DNA of 64,000 nt, taken from NCBI GenBank assembly GCA_025094145.1, contig JALLLS010000055.1, positions 185,487 to 249,486 on the forward strand. The letters are read 5' to 3'. How positions within the stretch are numbered: the first letter of the stretch is position 1; each line of letters starts with the position of its first letter. This DNA comes from Spinellus fusiger. Lineage: Eukaryota > Mucoromycota > Mucoromycetes > Mucorales > Phycomycetaceae. Under the pieces are notes generated by a model that was not told where the DNA came from, ran no database searches, and saw nothing but the letters and a program-made list of their open reading frames with translations. This document shows, one piece after another, positions 20,603 to 34,494 of the stretch. Position numbers and translations under genes: made by a program.

Positions 20603-23600
20603 TTTCTTTTAATTAGATAGTAGAAAAAGAAGAGAGAGTGAAAAAGGAAATAAAAGAAGAATGAGAGAAAGTATTTATACATTTATTATTCCAGTAAACA
20701 AAAAAAAATAGAAGGTGTGGGCTGATGACGTTACTTGATTTATTTTTTTGCTTTTGTGTGAATAAGAGATGCTTTGCTATAAATATTGCAAGAAGAAACA
20801 TATAAAAGATGACTAGAAACTATTCATTTCACAATGAGTATGTTTTATTAGATAATAAGTCTTACTAGCCAAACAAATAAGAGTAGATGACTTAGCAGGT
20901 ATTTTCTCTCAGAAAATAAAGTTCTATTGATTTATTAGACAGAAAAATACAGCAGACAGTCTATAATATAAACTATTTAATATTATAAAAAAAAAACTCC
21001 CTGTTAAGAAGAATACTATTAAAATTATTGCTATACCGAGTTCTTAATTGTAAAAGAGTACATATAGGATTGTTATTGATCGTAGATAAAACTTAGATTG
21101 GTATATTCTATTCTATTCTATTCCAATCATACTGTTCAATATTAGTTGCATAAACATTGACCAATAAACTCATGACTCAGAGTCCTTTGTGTATTTCAAA
21201 TTCTGAAGGAGTCTCTTTATCCCTGTGGAATAGCTTGATATACCTCTGTTTTTAAACATTCTTTAGATGGTGGAACAAGTGCTGAATATTAATAAAAAGC
21301 TTTTATTAAAAATTAATCAGTATTTTGTTGATCCTTTTAGCATTTATAACACTTTGAAATATCCTACCCATGCTAGCAATGAGGTTGTTGATATAATATT
21401 AGTGTATTTTACACTATTATAAAACCAAAACTGTTGAATATCTTTCTCAGAAGTGTACAAAGTTTTATTTTTGTATATTTTTCCTCTTTCCTTTACTCTT
21501 TGAGGAAGCCTCAACAAGATTAGCCTATTGATAACATCTCACTATGTTTCTCACATTTATAGGCAACATGTTGAATACGCAAGCTATCTCAACAATCGAC
21601 TCTTTCTTTCTTTTGGCAGTGTAGTAGTGTATATAATATTTGTATGAGTTTTCAAAGTGATTTACCTCTTATCAAAAGATCTGGAGAGTGACTTGGTGTT
21701 ATTTTTCTGAATATCATAAAAAAAACGACAATAATTATAGACAATATCACCAATGTTATCGTAAAAATCACTTGTTTAAAACAAAATTTCAAATAGCAAT
21801 CAGTTCAAACTTTGAATTATACCAAAATGAGATATACTACTAAGGGTCAGTTATACTACAAAAGATACACTTGTTACAACTTTAATGTATTTATAATATA
21901 ATAGGATTGTAAAGTATTCTTATGAAGAATAGATGTTTAAAACACTTATTCATTGGATTGTAATTTTTGCTAATTCAAAAATACAACCAGTTCATATATT
22001 GAAGCAAGAGCAATACGATAACTTTGTAATTTAACAGTTTATTACATCATTAGATAAGTTAAACTGTTGATAGATCTCTATTTTATACTTCCAAGATGAA
22101 AGAGAAAAAAAAATGAATTATTCCAACTCATTGAATAAAAAGTTTATTTTATAAACAAAATTACATACATTCACTATATCCAGTCTTATTTTGATATTCT
22201 AATTACTCATTATGCCAATATTTTGCATGAAAAAGTACTGTTATTAAATGGAATGTTGAATTAGTAACCTATATCTCTATAAACTATGGAATATGGAAAT
22301 TAGTGGTCTTTTATTATAAATTTCCAGTTTACTTTATCAATTGTTTGAATGTATTATCTTTTTTATTATGATAAATACAAGAAAAAGATAAATTAGCTTC
22401 ATTAGATCATGCTTCTTCTGTTTATTGTTGGTTATGAGAAAATATATAAATGTATGAACATACATTTTTTATCGTTTTATTTTCCATATCTTTCACTAAT
22501 TAACTGTCAAACTTACATATAAAAAAATATATAAACAGCAAAGACTTACATAGAGTGACTAAAAAACATATACAAGCAAAACACATACGAAAATAAATTA
22601 TTTCATCCTTGTTTTACCTCGCTTCATTTTGCTTAGAAGCCTTCTTGTCCTGAATTCATTCGGATAGAGTGGTAGTCTCATTGTATTTCCCAGTACAGAC
22701 ACAAACTTGTGTTTATGTTAAGTTTTCTTTTCCCGATTTTCCCTCTGTTTATATATCTTATTTATTTTATATTCTCTTTCTTGAAAGTGACCTTTTGCCC
22801 AACATTTACTTTCGGTCATACTGGACGAGAGATATGTATTAAATGTCTCACACAAAAATGGATATGATTGCATATCGTTTATGTTAATATAGCAGATAAA
22901 GTGCCATGTCAAATTAAATATCTGTTAGAGATAAGAGAAAATAGGAAAAACTATAGAGAATAAAAAAATAACAATATTTCTATATCACAGATATGAAAAA
23001 AAGTCATGAGTGAATTTTAGAAAACCTCTGGTATAATTACTTCAACCTCTATTTGTCATCAATCATCAAAGGTAAGAATAAAATACACTCTCCATTTCAC
23101 TAATATATGGCATTAATCTTGAGTTTATGTTTAGTATCAACTCAAGGAACATATGACACAAGAGGTTATGGATGAAGTTAAAAATAATCAAAATAAAGGA
23201 CAACAAAATCGACAAGTAACCAAGATGAATGACAGTCAAGAGGTTTGTTGTAAGTATGCTAACTTTGACAAATTTAAGGATTTAAAGGTACATCTCATTT
23301 ATACACATATTATGTAAGACTAAAGAGCACACTCTACATGTTTGCTAAATGTTTCATAGACCATGTAATTCATTACTGGACATTGTTTTTTCCTTTTCCT
23401 AGACTGTACTTTATGAATAAAGAAGACAGAATAAACACAATCGAGGACTTTGAACAAAATATTTAAGGAGTCATTCCATTCATTTTATGTGTGATCACTT
23501 TAGTTAAACGATTTAAATTTAAAGAAATACCTTGTTTGTTAAGAAATTATGTATAATTATAAACAGTAGAAACCTTTCTATTCATATATTTATTTGCTTC

Positions 23601-24071
23601 TTTGAAGGTTATTTAGTAAGAATGAAATATTATTTCTTTATATAATATTCCACCAAGCATTTTCATCATAAAAACACTTAGGCATCTTTAGAACTACATA
23701 GATAGATATCGAAAAAAAATAGCCTCCAGGATTACTTTGTTATTGTTCACAAAATATCAAATAAAATACTAAATTCTGATATTTCTTGTATGCTGAGCAT
23801 AGATACCCCCCAATGAAACCTAAAAAAAGAGTTCAAATAAATAAAGTTTTATGCCAAAGTAGTATTTATACTAGACATCAGAATTCTAAAACTACTAATA
23901 ATACAGTTCAGTTCAAAGTATTTTTTATTTTTGGGCGTTGGTTGCTATTCGCGCATTGGGCATTTTAGCCACCCTATGAGAACTTTTGAGAAAAATAGAA
24001 TAAATATATAAACACTTCAAATACAAAAGTGAAAAAAAATTGAAAAATGAATGAGAAACATACTAATAATA
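20603..24071. other. Intergenic, AT-rich, with possible exon-like segments
   Basis: This is mostly AT-rich non-coding DNA. One stretch on the plus strand, about 23135-23289, is open for about 50 codons (reads YQLKEHMTQEVMDEVKNNQN then KGQQNRQVTKMNDSQEV). It is bounded by a good acceptor (TTATGTTTAG) and a donor (AAG|GTACAT). An upstream segment at about 23026-23070 also sits between AG and GTAAGA and joins it in phase. I could not find a convincing start or last exon, so this is at best a small unknown gene or a remnant. Confidence 0.3.
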
Positions 24072-25442
24072 CAGTGACTTTCAAAATAATAAGGAAGATT
24101 TCAAATTCAGACCATAATTTTACCCTTAATTTTTTTTTTAAATTAAACATTCTTCATTTATCGCTTTTTCACTCTAATGTCTACCTCATCTAACACCACC
24201 AAAAATACCAAAAAACCTCTTGGAAACAGGAAAAATAAATAGTGAATACTATAATCATTATCTCATTGATAGAGAGGCCACTGTCAATGGGATCACTCAT
24301 GTTGCCATTTCTGCTAGGTTTGGAGTTAGTAAGCAGTCTATTTTCCGTATCGTAAAGAGATACAAAGAAACTGGTTGCTTCAAGGCCAAGAAGAGCACTA
24401 GGCGCAAGCCCATTATTAATGATAGAGACGAGAGAGAGAGTTTAGTCGCGAAGTGGGAAGGGATTCATTCCAAACAATGGATCAGTTTTGCAAGCAGATG
24501 ACCACCCAAGTGTCTATGAACACTTTTAGAAAAATGATGAAGAAGATTGGCATGTTTTCTTGCAAGGTGGTTAAGAAATTTTCTCTCAATATTAAACACA
24601 AGAAGTTGAGACTTGCTAGGGCTAAGGTCCATCTCCACTGGACTGAGAAAGACTGGAAGAAAGTCATCTTGTCCAATGAGTCAAAGTACCAGTCGATGAG
24701 GACAAATAACCACAACAGAGTGGTGAGAAGAAAGAAAGAGAGACTGTTCCAAAAAAAATATAAAGCCAACAATGAAGTTTGGAGTTAGTAGTGTAATTGT
24801 GTGGGGTTCTTTCTCTGGTGAAGGTGTTGGAATGTTGGCACCTGTGAGGGGCAGTATTGACAGTAGAAGATACATTGAGATCTTAAAGGAGAATTACTGC
24901 CCTGAGCTGGATCAACTCAAGGCACTTAATACAGTTGTATGTTTTGTTCTTCAATAGAACAATACCAGCCGCCACAAGAGTAAAGAGTCCAGGTTGTGAA
25001 AGGCAAACGAGGGCATTGTCACTATGGAGGGGTGGTCCTCACAAAGCTCCAACCTCAACTCAATAGAGCATTTATGGGAGGAGCTTGACAGTTCAATAAG
25101 AAAGAGGATGAAACCAAAAAGTACCCTTCAAGATTTGGAGATGCTCTTGTTAGAAGAATGAGAGAGTATTCCCAAGGACACCACAGACACCCTCATTGCC
25201 AGCATGGGGCGGAGATGCAAGGCTGTCATTGAGGCCAAGGGTGGAAACACCAAATATTGAAGCTTTCCACCCAATAAACTTGTATTTATTATTCTGTTGA
25301 CCTTTATATATATATACTTTATACAATTTTGAAGTCTCTACTGTGTGTTTACTATGTGTTTTTATGACAAAGAATAAGTATTTCCTATTACAGAAGTATA
25401 CCGGGACATGAAAAATCTTCCTTATTATTTTGACCTCTATTG
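24072..25442 (+). mobile_element. Tc1/mariner-type element, 1.37 kb, TA-flanked
   Basis: The left end is CAGTGACTTTCAAAATAATA followed by AGGAAGATTT. The right end is the reverse complement of CAATAGAGGTCAAAATAATA plus AGGAAGATTT. The inner 20 bp are identical and the outermost 10 bp have diverged. TA sits on both sides (24070-24071 and 25443-25444), the target-site signature of Tc1/mariner. Size and transposase match the copy at 50330-51692. The right end has landed in the last codon of the small secreted-protein gene on the opposite strand. Confidence 0.85.
24220..25260 (+). pseudogene. Tc1-type transposase, broken by stops and frameshifts
   Basis: The N-terminal helix-turn-helix region is open (THVAISARFGVSKQSIFRIV then KRYKETGCFKAKKS). 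The reading then shifts frame around 24470-24500 and again near 24770. The catalytic part shows LSNESKYQ where (D)ESRFQ is expected, VIVWGSFSGEGVGML, a stop in place of the Glu/Asp in VLQ*NN, and LNSIEHLWEEL, which retains the usual third acidic residue. It ends AVIEAKGGNTKY, the same C-terminus as the 50-kb copy. At least two frameshifts and three stops make it inactive. Confidence 0.8.
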
Positions 25443-26061
25443 TACTTAACCAGAGCCAATGCAAAAATAGCATTGCTTGCATCACAGTTATTAACATTTA
25501 GGTGAAAATAAACAAAAGGCGGATCAAGATGAGGATCGACGATTTCTATTCCTATTCCTATTTGGCTGATAGGAATTCCACGGCGAAGGTATTCTAAAAA
25601 AAAAGCATAACGTTATTTGTATCTATTATTTACACTCTTCAATATGCTTACTTGCTGGACCATTAAAATATTATCCACTATATATCAGATCAACACTAAA
25701 TATAGAAATATGAATAAACATTGACTATGAATTTTTCAATACTTGCGTGGTATTCTTGGGAAGTTTATTTTCAGGATCATTTATTTTCCTAGACAACCAC
25801 ACACATGTTAATTCAATACAAAACAAGTGTATGTTGAGAGCATACCATACAAAAGTGTAATTCTGTCCAATTGCCAATACCTCTCCAAACTGGGGCATTA
25901 TACTGAATTGTTTATTAGTGAAAACTAGTAAGAGGACATGCAGATCAATACTATTAATAATAAATGACTTACAATTTGATGATATCATTAATATTATCCC
26001 CAGCAGAAACAAAGGAAAGAGAAGCCAAGGCAAAGATGGGAATCAAAACAGATTTCAACAT
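25388..26061 (-). pseudogene. Small secreted KRE9/GPI-anchored-like protein, probably decayed, 3' end altered by a Tc1 insertion
   Basis: This is a paralogue of the gene at 47188-47820. It has a clear signal peptide (MLKSVLIPIFALASLSFVSA) and a beta-sandwich start IMPQFGEVLAIGQNYTFVWK, parallel to the paralogue's TYPIYGSILMEETRNYVEWK. Exons: 25973-26061, 25846-25902, 25747-25788, 25652-25695, 25388-25593. The second exon has exactly the paralogue's length (57 nt). The fourth reads VDLIYSG, then a TAA, then YFNGPA, so either the gene is dead or it uses an upstream GTGGAT donor that removes the stop. Exon 3 fits only if it ends at a GC donor (AC|GCAAGT). The last exon runs ...NAIFALALVKY straight into the Tc1 end, which adds about 15 residues before a TAA. 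Removal of the element would give KY-stop. The family resembles the secreted Ser-Thr-rich/KRE9 superfamily; that assignment is inference. Confidence 0.5.
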
Positions 26062-26669
26062 AGTAGTAAGATGGTGGCAGTTAAAGAGTAGTATGAATAA
26101 CAAAAAAAAAGAGAGAGTGTGTGTAGGCTACCTTTTTATAATTATCTCTGCATGTATGTTACAGTAATGCTATTCTCTTTTATTCGTAATATGTATTTAC
26201 AATATAGATGTTTCATAATTGTATCTATTCTTCTTTTTCTCTTTTTTTGGGGTTTTATTTTAATGGTATATTTATTGACTTCAAGGATATTTTTATGTGG
26301 AGTTCATCTCTTGTCTTTTTCTGGAGCTATTATTTTAAATTATCCACTCAAAGACTATAGTGTGATCTTATGTAAAAGTAGAAAATGATTGATCCACCAT
26401 GACATAGGCATAAAAGAGGGTAATACAAATCGGCATAGTACAGTATATTTAACAAGTTCGATCAAAACCAAAAATCATATCACCTATCATGTGTTTGTGT
26501 ATTATGAGATGATAAGTTAGGATATATGTATGTAATATTATAAACTGAGCCAAGCTAAAGAATATACAGTCCCATACAATAAATAAGTAGACAGTAAACC
26601 AATTTTTATTTTTTTTCTTCAAAAATAAAATAGAAGTATTTTTCTTTTCTTTTATAAATTATCCAAAAG

Positions 26670-27623
26670 ATGACTTTAGTCAATGAAAATCAGCCAACTC
26701 TTAGCCAAGAACATGAAGATACTCCTATCAAAAGAAGAAAGCATAATATGCTTATTAGAGGTCAAATCATAGGACAATGGAAAAGATATGCTACTTATTA
26801 AGAGATTGCTGACGATCTTGACATCCCAAAGAGCACAGTGGGCAAGAGTGTCCTATTGTATACAAACAAATGCATAACTCGACCCAAACTTTGTACAGGA
26901 AGACCTGAAAAGGTTTCATCTACTTCAAACTGGCTATCATTTTATCTATTTGCAGAAACCCTATACAAATAATTGCATATCATTTGAAAAAATATGAATG
27001 ATGCAGGTGTGGATATTTGTCATAGCACATTTCTAAAATACATTAATTAACTTAGGTTTTTTTCATGCTCAACATCAAGAAAATATTGTATGACACTTAC
27101 TCACAAGCAAAGACGATGAGAATAGTATAAAAACAAGACTGATTGGCCAGTGAAGAGGTGGAGTAACACTGTTTGGTCTGATGAGTCCCGTTTTAAAGTT
27201 GTATATAATGATAAAGGGACTAGAGTGATCAGGAAGATAAGTGAAAGGTATGAAGAGGGTCATACGCAAAGAACATACAAGTATGGCAAGGCTTCAGTCA
27301 TGGTTTAGGGTTGCTTTTGGCGTGAGGGTGTAGGACCTCTTGTACTCTTGGAGGGACTAGTTAATCAAGACAAGTATGTCAATGTAATTACTAAATACTT
27401 TCATCCTCGGGTTCAAAAATTGAAAGAGGACCTCAATGAGACCATTCTCTTTCAAGAAGACGGTGCTCCTTGCCACATAGGAGCATATAGTAGATGGTAC
27501 AAACAAGAGAGATGTATGATTGAAGGCTTTGATTTTTGGCCTGCACAAAGTCCAGATCTTAACCCAATTAAGCATGCATGGGCTTATCATGAAGAGAAGG
27601 TGCTCTGTTGTGATGAAGAATAA
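26670..27623 (+). pseudogene. Second type of Tc1-like transposase, heavily mutated
   Basis: It starts MTLVNENQPTLSQEHEDTPI, followed by a helix-turn-helix block (GQIIGQWKRYATY, stop, EIADDLDIPKSTVGKSV). Later blocks are WSNTVWSDESRFKVV, GCFWREGVGPLVLLEG, ILFQEDGAPCH and FWPAQSPDLNPIKHAW. The first two catalytic Asp positions are retained, but the third acidic residue is Lys (NPIK where NPIE is expected). There are at least five in-frame stops. It differs in sequence from the 24-kb and 50-kb copies, so it is a separate Tc1 lineage. No matching terminal repeats were found by eye. The possible left flank at 26567 (TACAGTCCCATAC) has no partner. Confidence 0.75.
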
Positions 27624-28361
27624 AGGCTTTTCTACAAATCACTGAGTAATATTTTTATAATAAATATGTAGATAATCATCTAAAGAACAATCATTCTAAA
27701 TCTTATGTTATTCCATGAAACTTTTATTATGAACATCTTGGACTGATAGATATGCCTTTATTTTTTTTAAAAAAAATATATATAAAAAAATAAAAAATAA
27801 TTTGCCGTCTACTTATTTAAATAACTACACAACATTCTTTTGTTTACTTCATAAGGGTACCAAGTCTCTATCACTTGTGTTGATGAAATTAAAATAATAT
27901 GCAGGTTATAAATGTAATTTGAAAAAGAAAAGAAAAATAGAACACTACCACAAGCTTGTAATTATGGAGTTTGTTAGTTAGTTTAATAAACCCACTTTCT
28001 TCACTGTCTTTCTTTAAATCCCATCATTCTTTCTGTATTGATTTGATTTCACTGCATTTTGAAGATAATTATCACTTGATAACAAGTCTGTATTATAGAA
28101 GGAATCTATTTACAAGTGGTATAATAGATAAAGAGGGGCATCCATGAATATTAGCCAACAGAACCTATCCAGCCTATTATTATCTTCTCCTTTTGACTTG
28201 TCACAAAAGAGCCTTTTCTTGATTCATCTGCCGCTTTTCCAATTTCCTTTTTCATTTTAAAACTGAATTGGATAGCTTACATTAAATCTGTGACCAAATC
28301 ACTGTAAAGAATAATAAATGCCCCAAGGCTTATTTTTTTTCTTCTCTCCGACACCCACTCC
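27624..28361. other. Intergenic; upstream region of the DEAD-box helicase
   Basis: No gene is seen. The last 100 bases before the start are pyrimidine-rich (CTTATTTTTTTTCTTCTCTC). Such runs are common just upstream of fungal start codons, and this one probably belongs to the helicase promoter or 5' UTR. Confidence 0.4.
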
Positions 28362-30652
<2,291 letters not shown>

Positions 30653-31213
30653 AAGAACATCAACTTTATACAGATCACATCCCACTTGCTAATATTATGC
30701 TATGCCTACATATTTAAAGATTTATGAAATACAAAAGGCAATTGTCTGACTCTTAATCCAAAGGCTTGATTGGCTAAATACAATATTATTAGTTTAGATA
30801 AGCAAATGAAGGGTTTCTTATAGATTCATTGGATCGAAATTAAGCATCTGCATTATTTCTACTAATATTCTCAGCCCTTCTCATCACTAAAGTGGTACTC
30901 GGGAAGATATATATATATATGTATAAAATCAATTATGTAAACATTAACCCTGTTCAAGAGTATAGATAGAATAGCTTGGTGGTGCGATACAGTGTAAAAG
31001 GACATATTATTACAGCTTTAGAATAAGTACGTTTGGGTATGTAGTATAAAACAAGGGCAGAATATGTTGAATAAAGAGAAGCATGTTCTCCAATGAAGAT
31101 ACAACGAGACACACGAATAAAAATAAATAGAGAGTGATTGAGTCTATATACCAGCATTCTTTGTGTGTGGTAGACTCAAGCCTATCTCTGCTCTATCTCT
31201 GCTTCTGTGTCCA
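30653..31213. other. Intergenic 3' of the helicase
   Basis: No gene is seen. It contains a short (AT)n run near 30908-30921. Confidence 0.4.
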
Positions 31214-31625
31214 TGAAATATAAACTTGACCCATTGGCTCAAGACATTCATCAGTGTATGATGGATGACCATGGTTCCAAAAAGTCAAGACAGTTAAGAT
31301 CCTAGACACAGATGAACACATCATCACACCATCGACCCAAGAAGAGCAACAATACAAGGCATGTCGATTGGTGGATTCAAATAAACAGATACCTTTCATC
31401 TCTGAGGAAGACATCATCACTAAAGATACACTGTGTGCAATGCCAGGGAAAAAGGTATTCAAATAGGCTACCCACACACTTAATAAGCTATACCTTCTAC
31501 TGTTAGCATGTCTTTAGAGAATGTACAATCCAATGTGACAATGATATTTTATTCTATTGGGATATCTATAGCTCTACAAGACATAGATACTACCGGTGTT
31601 TTTGTTTTGTTAATTATCATAGGTG
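31214..31625 (+). CDS. Hypothetical small protein, weak model
   Basis: A coding-looking stretch reads DTDEHIITPSTQEEQQYKAC then RLVDSNKQIPFISEEDIITK and DTLCAMPGKK (31300-31455). It can be joined to an upstream ATG at 31214 (MKYKLDPLAQDIHQCMMDDH) only by a very short 32-nt intron, GTTCC...CCTAG. A donor follows PGKK, and a next exon from about 31507 would run to a stop at 31625, overlapping the end of the deacylase gene in antisense. The family is not recognised. The middle segment looks real; the ends are guesses. Confidence 0.3.
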
Positions 31626-32386
31626 AACTTGCGTGAATCCAATTCCAATGTTACTGGCCCTACACACAAATAGAGAATAGACATTGGATTGGATTGGATT
31701 GGATTGAAAGTGCCCTGTGGTTCTATTGCTTACCATCATTCACAATCTCAACCGACATCATAGCACCAAACTTCCCATCTAAAGAGAGAAGAGAGGAGTT
31801 CAGTCTTTATTGGCCCTGAGCAATGTCTACCTTGGATCTTAGTAGGGCAGTAGGCTTTTCCCAGCTTAGATAAAAACAACTCATAAGTGGCCTTTGCTTC
31901 TTCTGTTCTCATGGCTCTATGAAAATCAGGCTTGTTTCCTAGTCACAGCAACAGCAACAGCCTATAAATACTGGATTCATACTTATTCTCCTGCTGTACC
32001 CTTGTTGGTTTGTGCCTGAAGAGTGAACTGCGATACTATACAAAATAGAAATGTACTGCTTAGTAAGACTGTCAGAATAGCCCCACTACTACTGCTGCTG
32101 CTGCTGCTTTACCACATAGTATTTCCAAGCCAGCCTCCTTGGTGCCTACTTTCCACATGGCCCCTGTCTTTTCATCCTCAAATACACGAATATTCAGTAT
32201 CTTATTCACCATAAAGTCAAGGTCCTTTTCGACATCATCAGTAGCGATGCCCAGAAGAACACAAATTCCTTTTTGAATAGACCCCACCACCTGTTGATCG
32301 ACTGCTCCTTGAGTTCACCCGGAATACACTCATCACTGCCTACCAGTGACACTGGCCCTAGTGACCCTTTGAAGCACTGCTCTCAT
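31610..32386 (-). CDS. DTD1: D-aminoacyl-tRNA deacylase (D-Tyr-tRNA(Tyr) deacylase)
   Basis: This small cytosolic homodimeric enzyme hydrolyses D-aminoacyl-tRNA, and glycine mischarged on tRNA-Ala, to keep translation L-specific. Six exons (32344-32386, 32113-32301, 32000-32035, 31831-31938, 31734-31778, 31610-31659) give 156 aa, the usual length. Start MRAVLQRVTRASVTVDQQVV; then GSIQKGICVLLGIATDD, KILNIRVFEDEKTGAMW, the active-site loop SQFTLQA, then GNKPDFHRAM, DGKFGAMMSVEIVNDGPVTL. The signatures SQFTL and NDGPVT (the Gly-cisPro type motif at the dimer active site) are intact. All introns are short (42-105 nt). The first exon ends at ACTG|GTAGGC, and the acceptor was chosen so that VTVDQQVV reads through. 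Confidence 0.95.
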
Positions 32387-32749
32387 GACCAAAGAAGGGA
32401 AGAAGAAAAGCAACGCCACATGGACGGAAGTGGGAGTGGCATAGAGGTAAGGATCAAAGAGCAGTCCAAAAAATAGGTCTGTTGATAAATAGGTCTTTGC
32501 TTGTGTCTGTTGATCCAAAGACAAGCCACATGCCATGGTATCTCTCTCTTACTCTCTCTCTCTCTCTCTTTCTCTACTAGCTCCACTTGATAATAGAGAA
32601 GCCCACCAACACACCGCAGAATAAAGAAACAGCACCCACCCTAACTATAGAATACACACACACATAGATCCAGTAGCATGGCAACCCGGTCTGTGTTTCA
32701 ATAGAGTAACACACAATGTGTCGGGTTGCTATGATTCTTTTTTTTTTGT

Positions 32750-33760
32750 TTAGGATGTTTTGTGTTTTATAATATAATATAATAATTCGTTGTCCAAGTC
32801 CAACTCGGCTTGCAGTTTGGAGACCAGGCGATCCGCCGTTGTCAAAACATGGTCAGGGTTAAAAGGAATGGCATCGAAAATAAAGGCCCAGTGATGTCTC
32901 CAGATAGCGAGCATCACGCAGCTAAAGAGAGAGAGAGAGAGACCTTGCACGCAGTCTTCAACAGATCCCATTGTATCTGTGGCGAATTTTGCACTGAAAA
33001 GGCTGTAATGGCCATAGTAATAAAATCAGACAGTTCTTGGCAAAAAGTCATCCTTCAGGGCCAGTTGTGGGTTAGCACGCCATAGTCCCTTGCCTGTAGT
33101 TACAGAAGAAGGAAAGTTAAAAGAAGAAGAAAGATGATGATCTGTTCATTGTGGATTGATGCAAGTCACTTCTGACTGAACATGGTAGGAGGAGATGTCT
33201 TTTGAAGAAAAGATATAGTCAGCGGTGAAGGATTGTGCACCTCTCTAGAAAGTAGGCATTGGGGTTTTCACCCTCAGGTGCCACACTGTCAATGAGTTGG
33301 TCCTGAACATACTGCAGCCAAGGCATAGGCGCAAGACAAGGTCGATGAGCATATGCATAATGTGCGTAGGTGAGATCCCCAAGCAAGATGAAGTTGGTGG
33401 GATGAGAGGGCAAAAGATGAGGTTTGTTCATCTCCCATCTCGAGATCAGAATCCTCTTCTTTCTCTTCTTCACTCTCTACAGCAAGAGGGTCCACATAGA
33501 ACTCTTCTTGGTTCGAAGTATCCACATGCTCGTACCTTTCAACACAGTTTGCTGGGTCAGCAGAGGTGAGTCAGGGGTGCCTGGTACTGTATACTTAATG
33601 TTGGGTGGGTTCGGGAAAGATGTTCCTTCTATAGTGCCCGCTGTTGTGAGAACAGGTGTCTTGAGAAACCTCACTGAGTTTGGAGGGCGAGTCATGTAAA
33701 TATGACCCGAGCCACGGTAGAAGAGGTTGTCCTCATCTACAACAATCTCTTAGACTACAC
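32750..33760 (-). pseudogene. Remnant of a LINE-type retroelement: endonuclease domain joined to a C-terminal tail, reverse transcriptase missing
   Basis: Pieces in different frames read like the endonuclease/exonuclease/phosphatase domain of fungal non-LTR elements. They are PTNFILLGDLTYAHYAYAH then WLQYVQDQLIDSVAPEGENP, FTADYIFSSKDISSY, TDHHLSSSF, GKGLWRANPQLALKDDF and SPQIQWDLLKTACK. The metal-binding and catalytic points D (GDLTY) and DH (TDHH) can be seen. It is broken by a TGA before TDHH, a frameshift in a T-run at about 33044-33048, and a frameshift at a (GA)n run at 32927-32941. It then continues as LAIWRHHWAFIFDAIPFNPD, resembling the tail behind the zinc-binding region of such elements, with no polymerase between. 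Upstream fragments to about 33760 (VVDEDNLFYRGSGHIY, NPPNIKYTVPGTPDSPLL) probably belong to the same element. The family call is inference from motif order. Confidence 0.6.
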
Positions 33761-34389
33761 CAAAGGGAGCAGAAGGATCAAGTTGATATTCAGTCTTAGC
33801 AGCTTATCCTCGGAAGACACTACAAAAACAGAAGAAATGGACACACTATTGGCAAGAATAGGAGAGGTACAGGCCTTCTCGCAAGAGGCTCTGTTACCGA
33901 AATGAAGTTCAATAGACTCAATGTTGTTCTTTTTTCTTTTTTTTCTTTCTTGGACGTGAGGCCAAAATGCATTCTATACTGCAGTATCAGAAAGGAGAAC
34001 CTCAAACATGACTGAGTGAGCTGTTGCACCCTATCATCATTCGTGAGGACAAGCATGAGGGTTCTCTGACCCAATGACTACTTCAACTCGGTGGTTGATG
34101 GAAGAACGATAGACTCTTTTTCTGAGTTGCTCTGGCATAAGAGAGAAGATCAACGAGTGGTGGTGGTCGCTTAGAGAGTGCCTTCCAGAGTTGTTTTGGG
34201 AAGAGCCAAGAGGTTCTGATTCTCTTTAGATTCTCTTTTTTTTTCGGATTCCTATTGTCGAATTTCCCTTTGTAGTAATAGGTCAAGCTCACCCTAGCAA
34301 CCCACGCTAACAACTTGCCCTCTTCAGTAAAGTGTGACTCTCTTAATGAGTCAACCACTTACAACACATATCAACACATACACACACTA

Positions 34390-34468
34390 CAGCAAAAAGA
34401 AAAAAGGAAAGAAAAGGAAAGAAAAAGAAAAGGAAAGAAAAGGAAAGAAAAGGAAAGAAAAAGAAAAA
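34390..34468. repeat. Purine tract (AAAGG/AAAGAA)n
   Basis: About 80 bases of AAAAGGAAAG and AAAAGAAAAG units lie immediately upstream of the start codon at 34495. One strand is pure A/G. Such tracts often sit in fungal promoters or 5' leaders. The long lysine/glutamate frame across it is a repeat artefact. Confidence 0.8.
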
Positions 34469-34494
34469 TCTGCTCCTTGCAACTTCTTGTCCGC

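Noticed and set aside
34315..34494. Lys/Glu-rich upstream extension of the coiled-coil gene
   Set aside because: It is translation of a purine microsatellite. The downstream MDKAPP start at 34495 is the better initiator.
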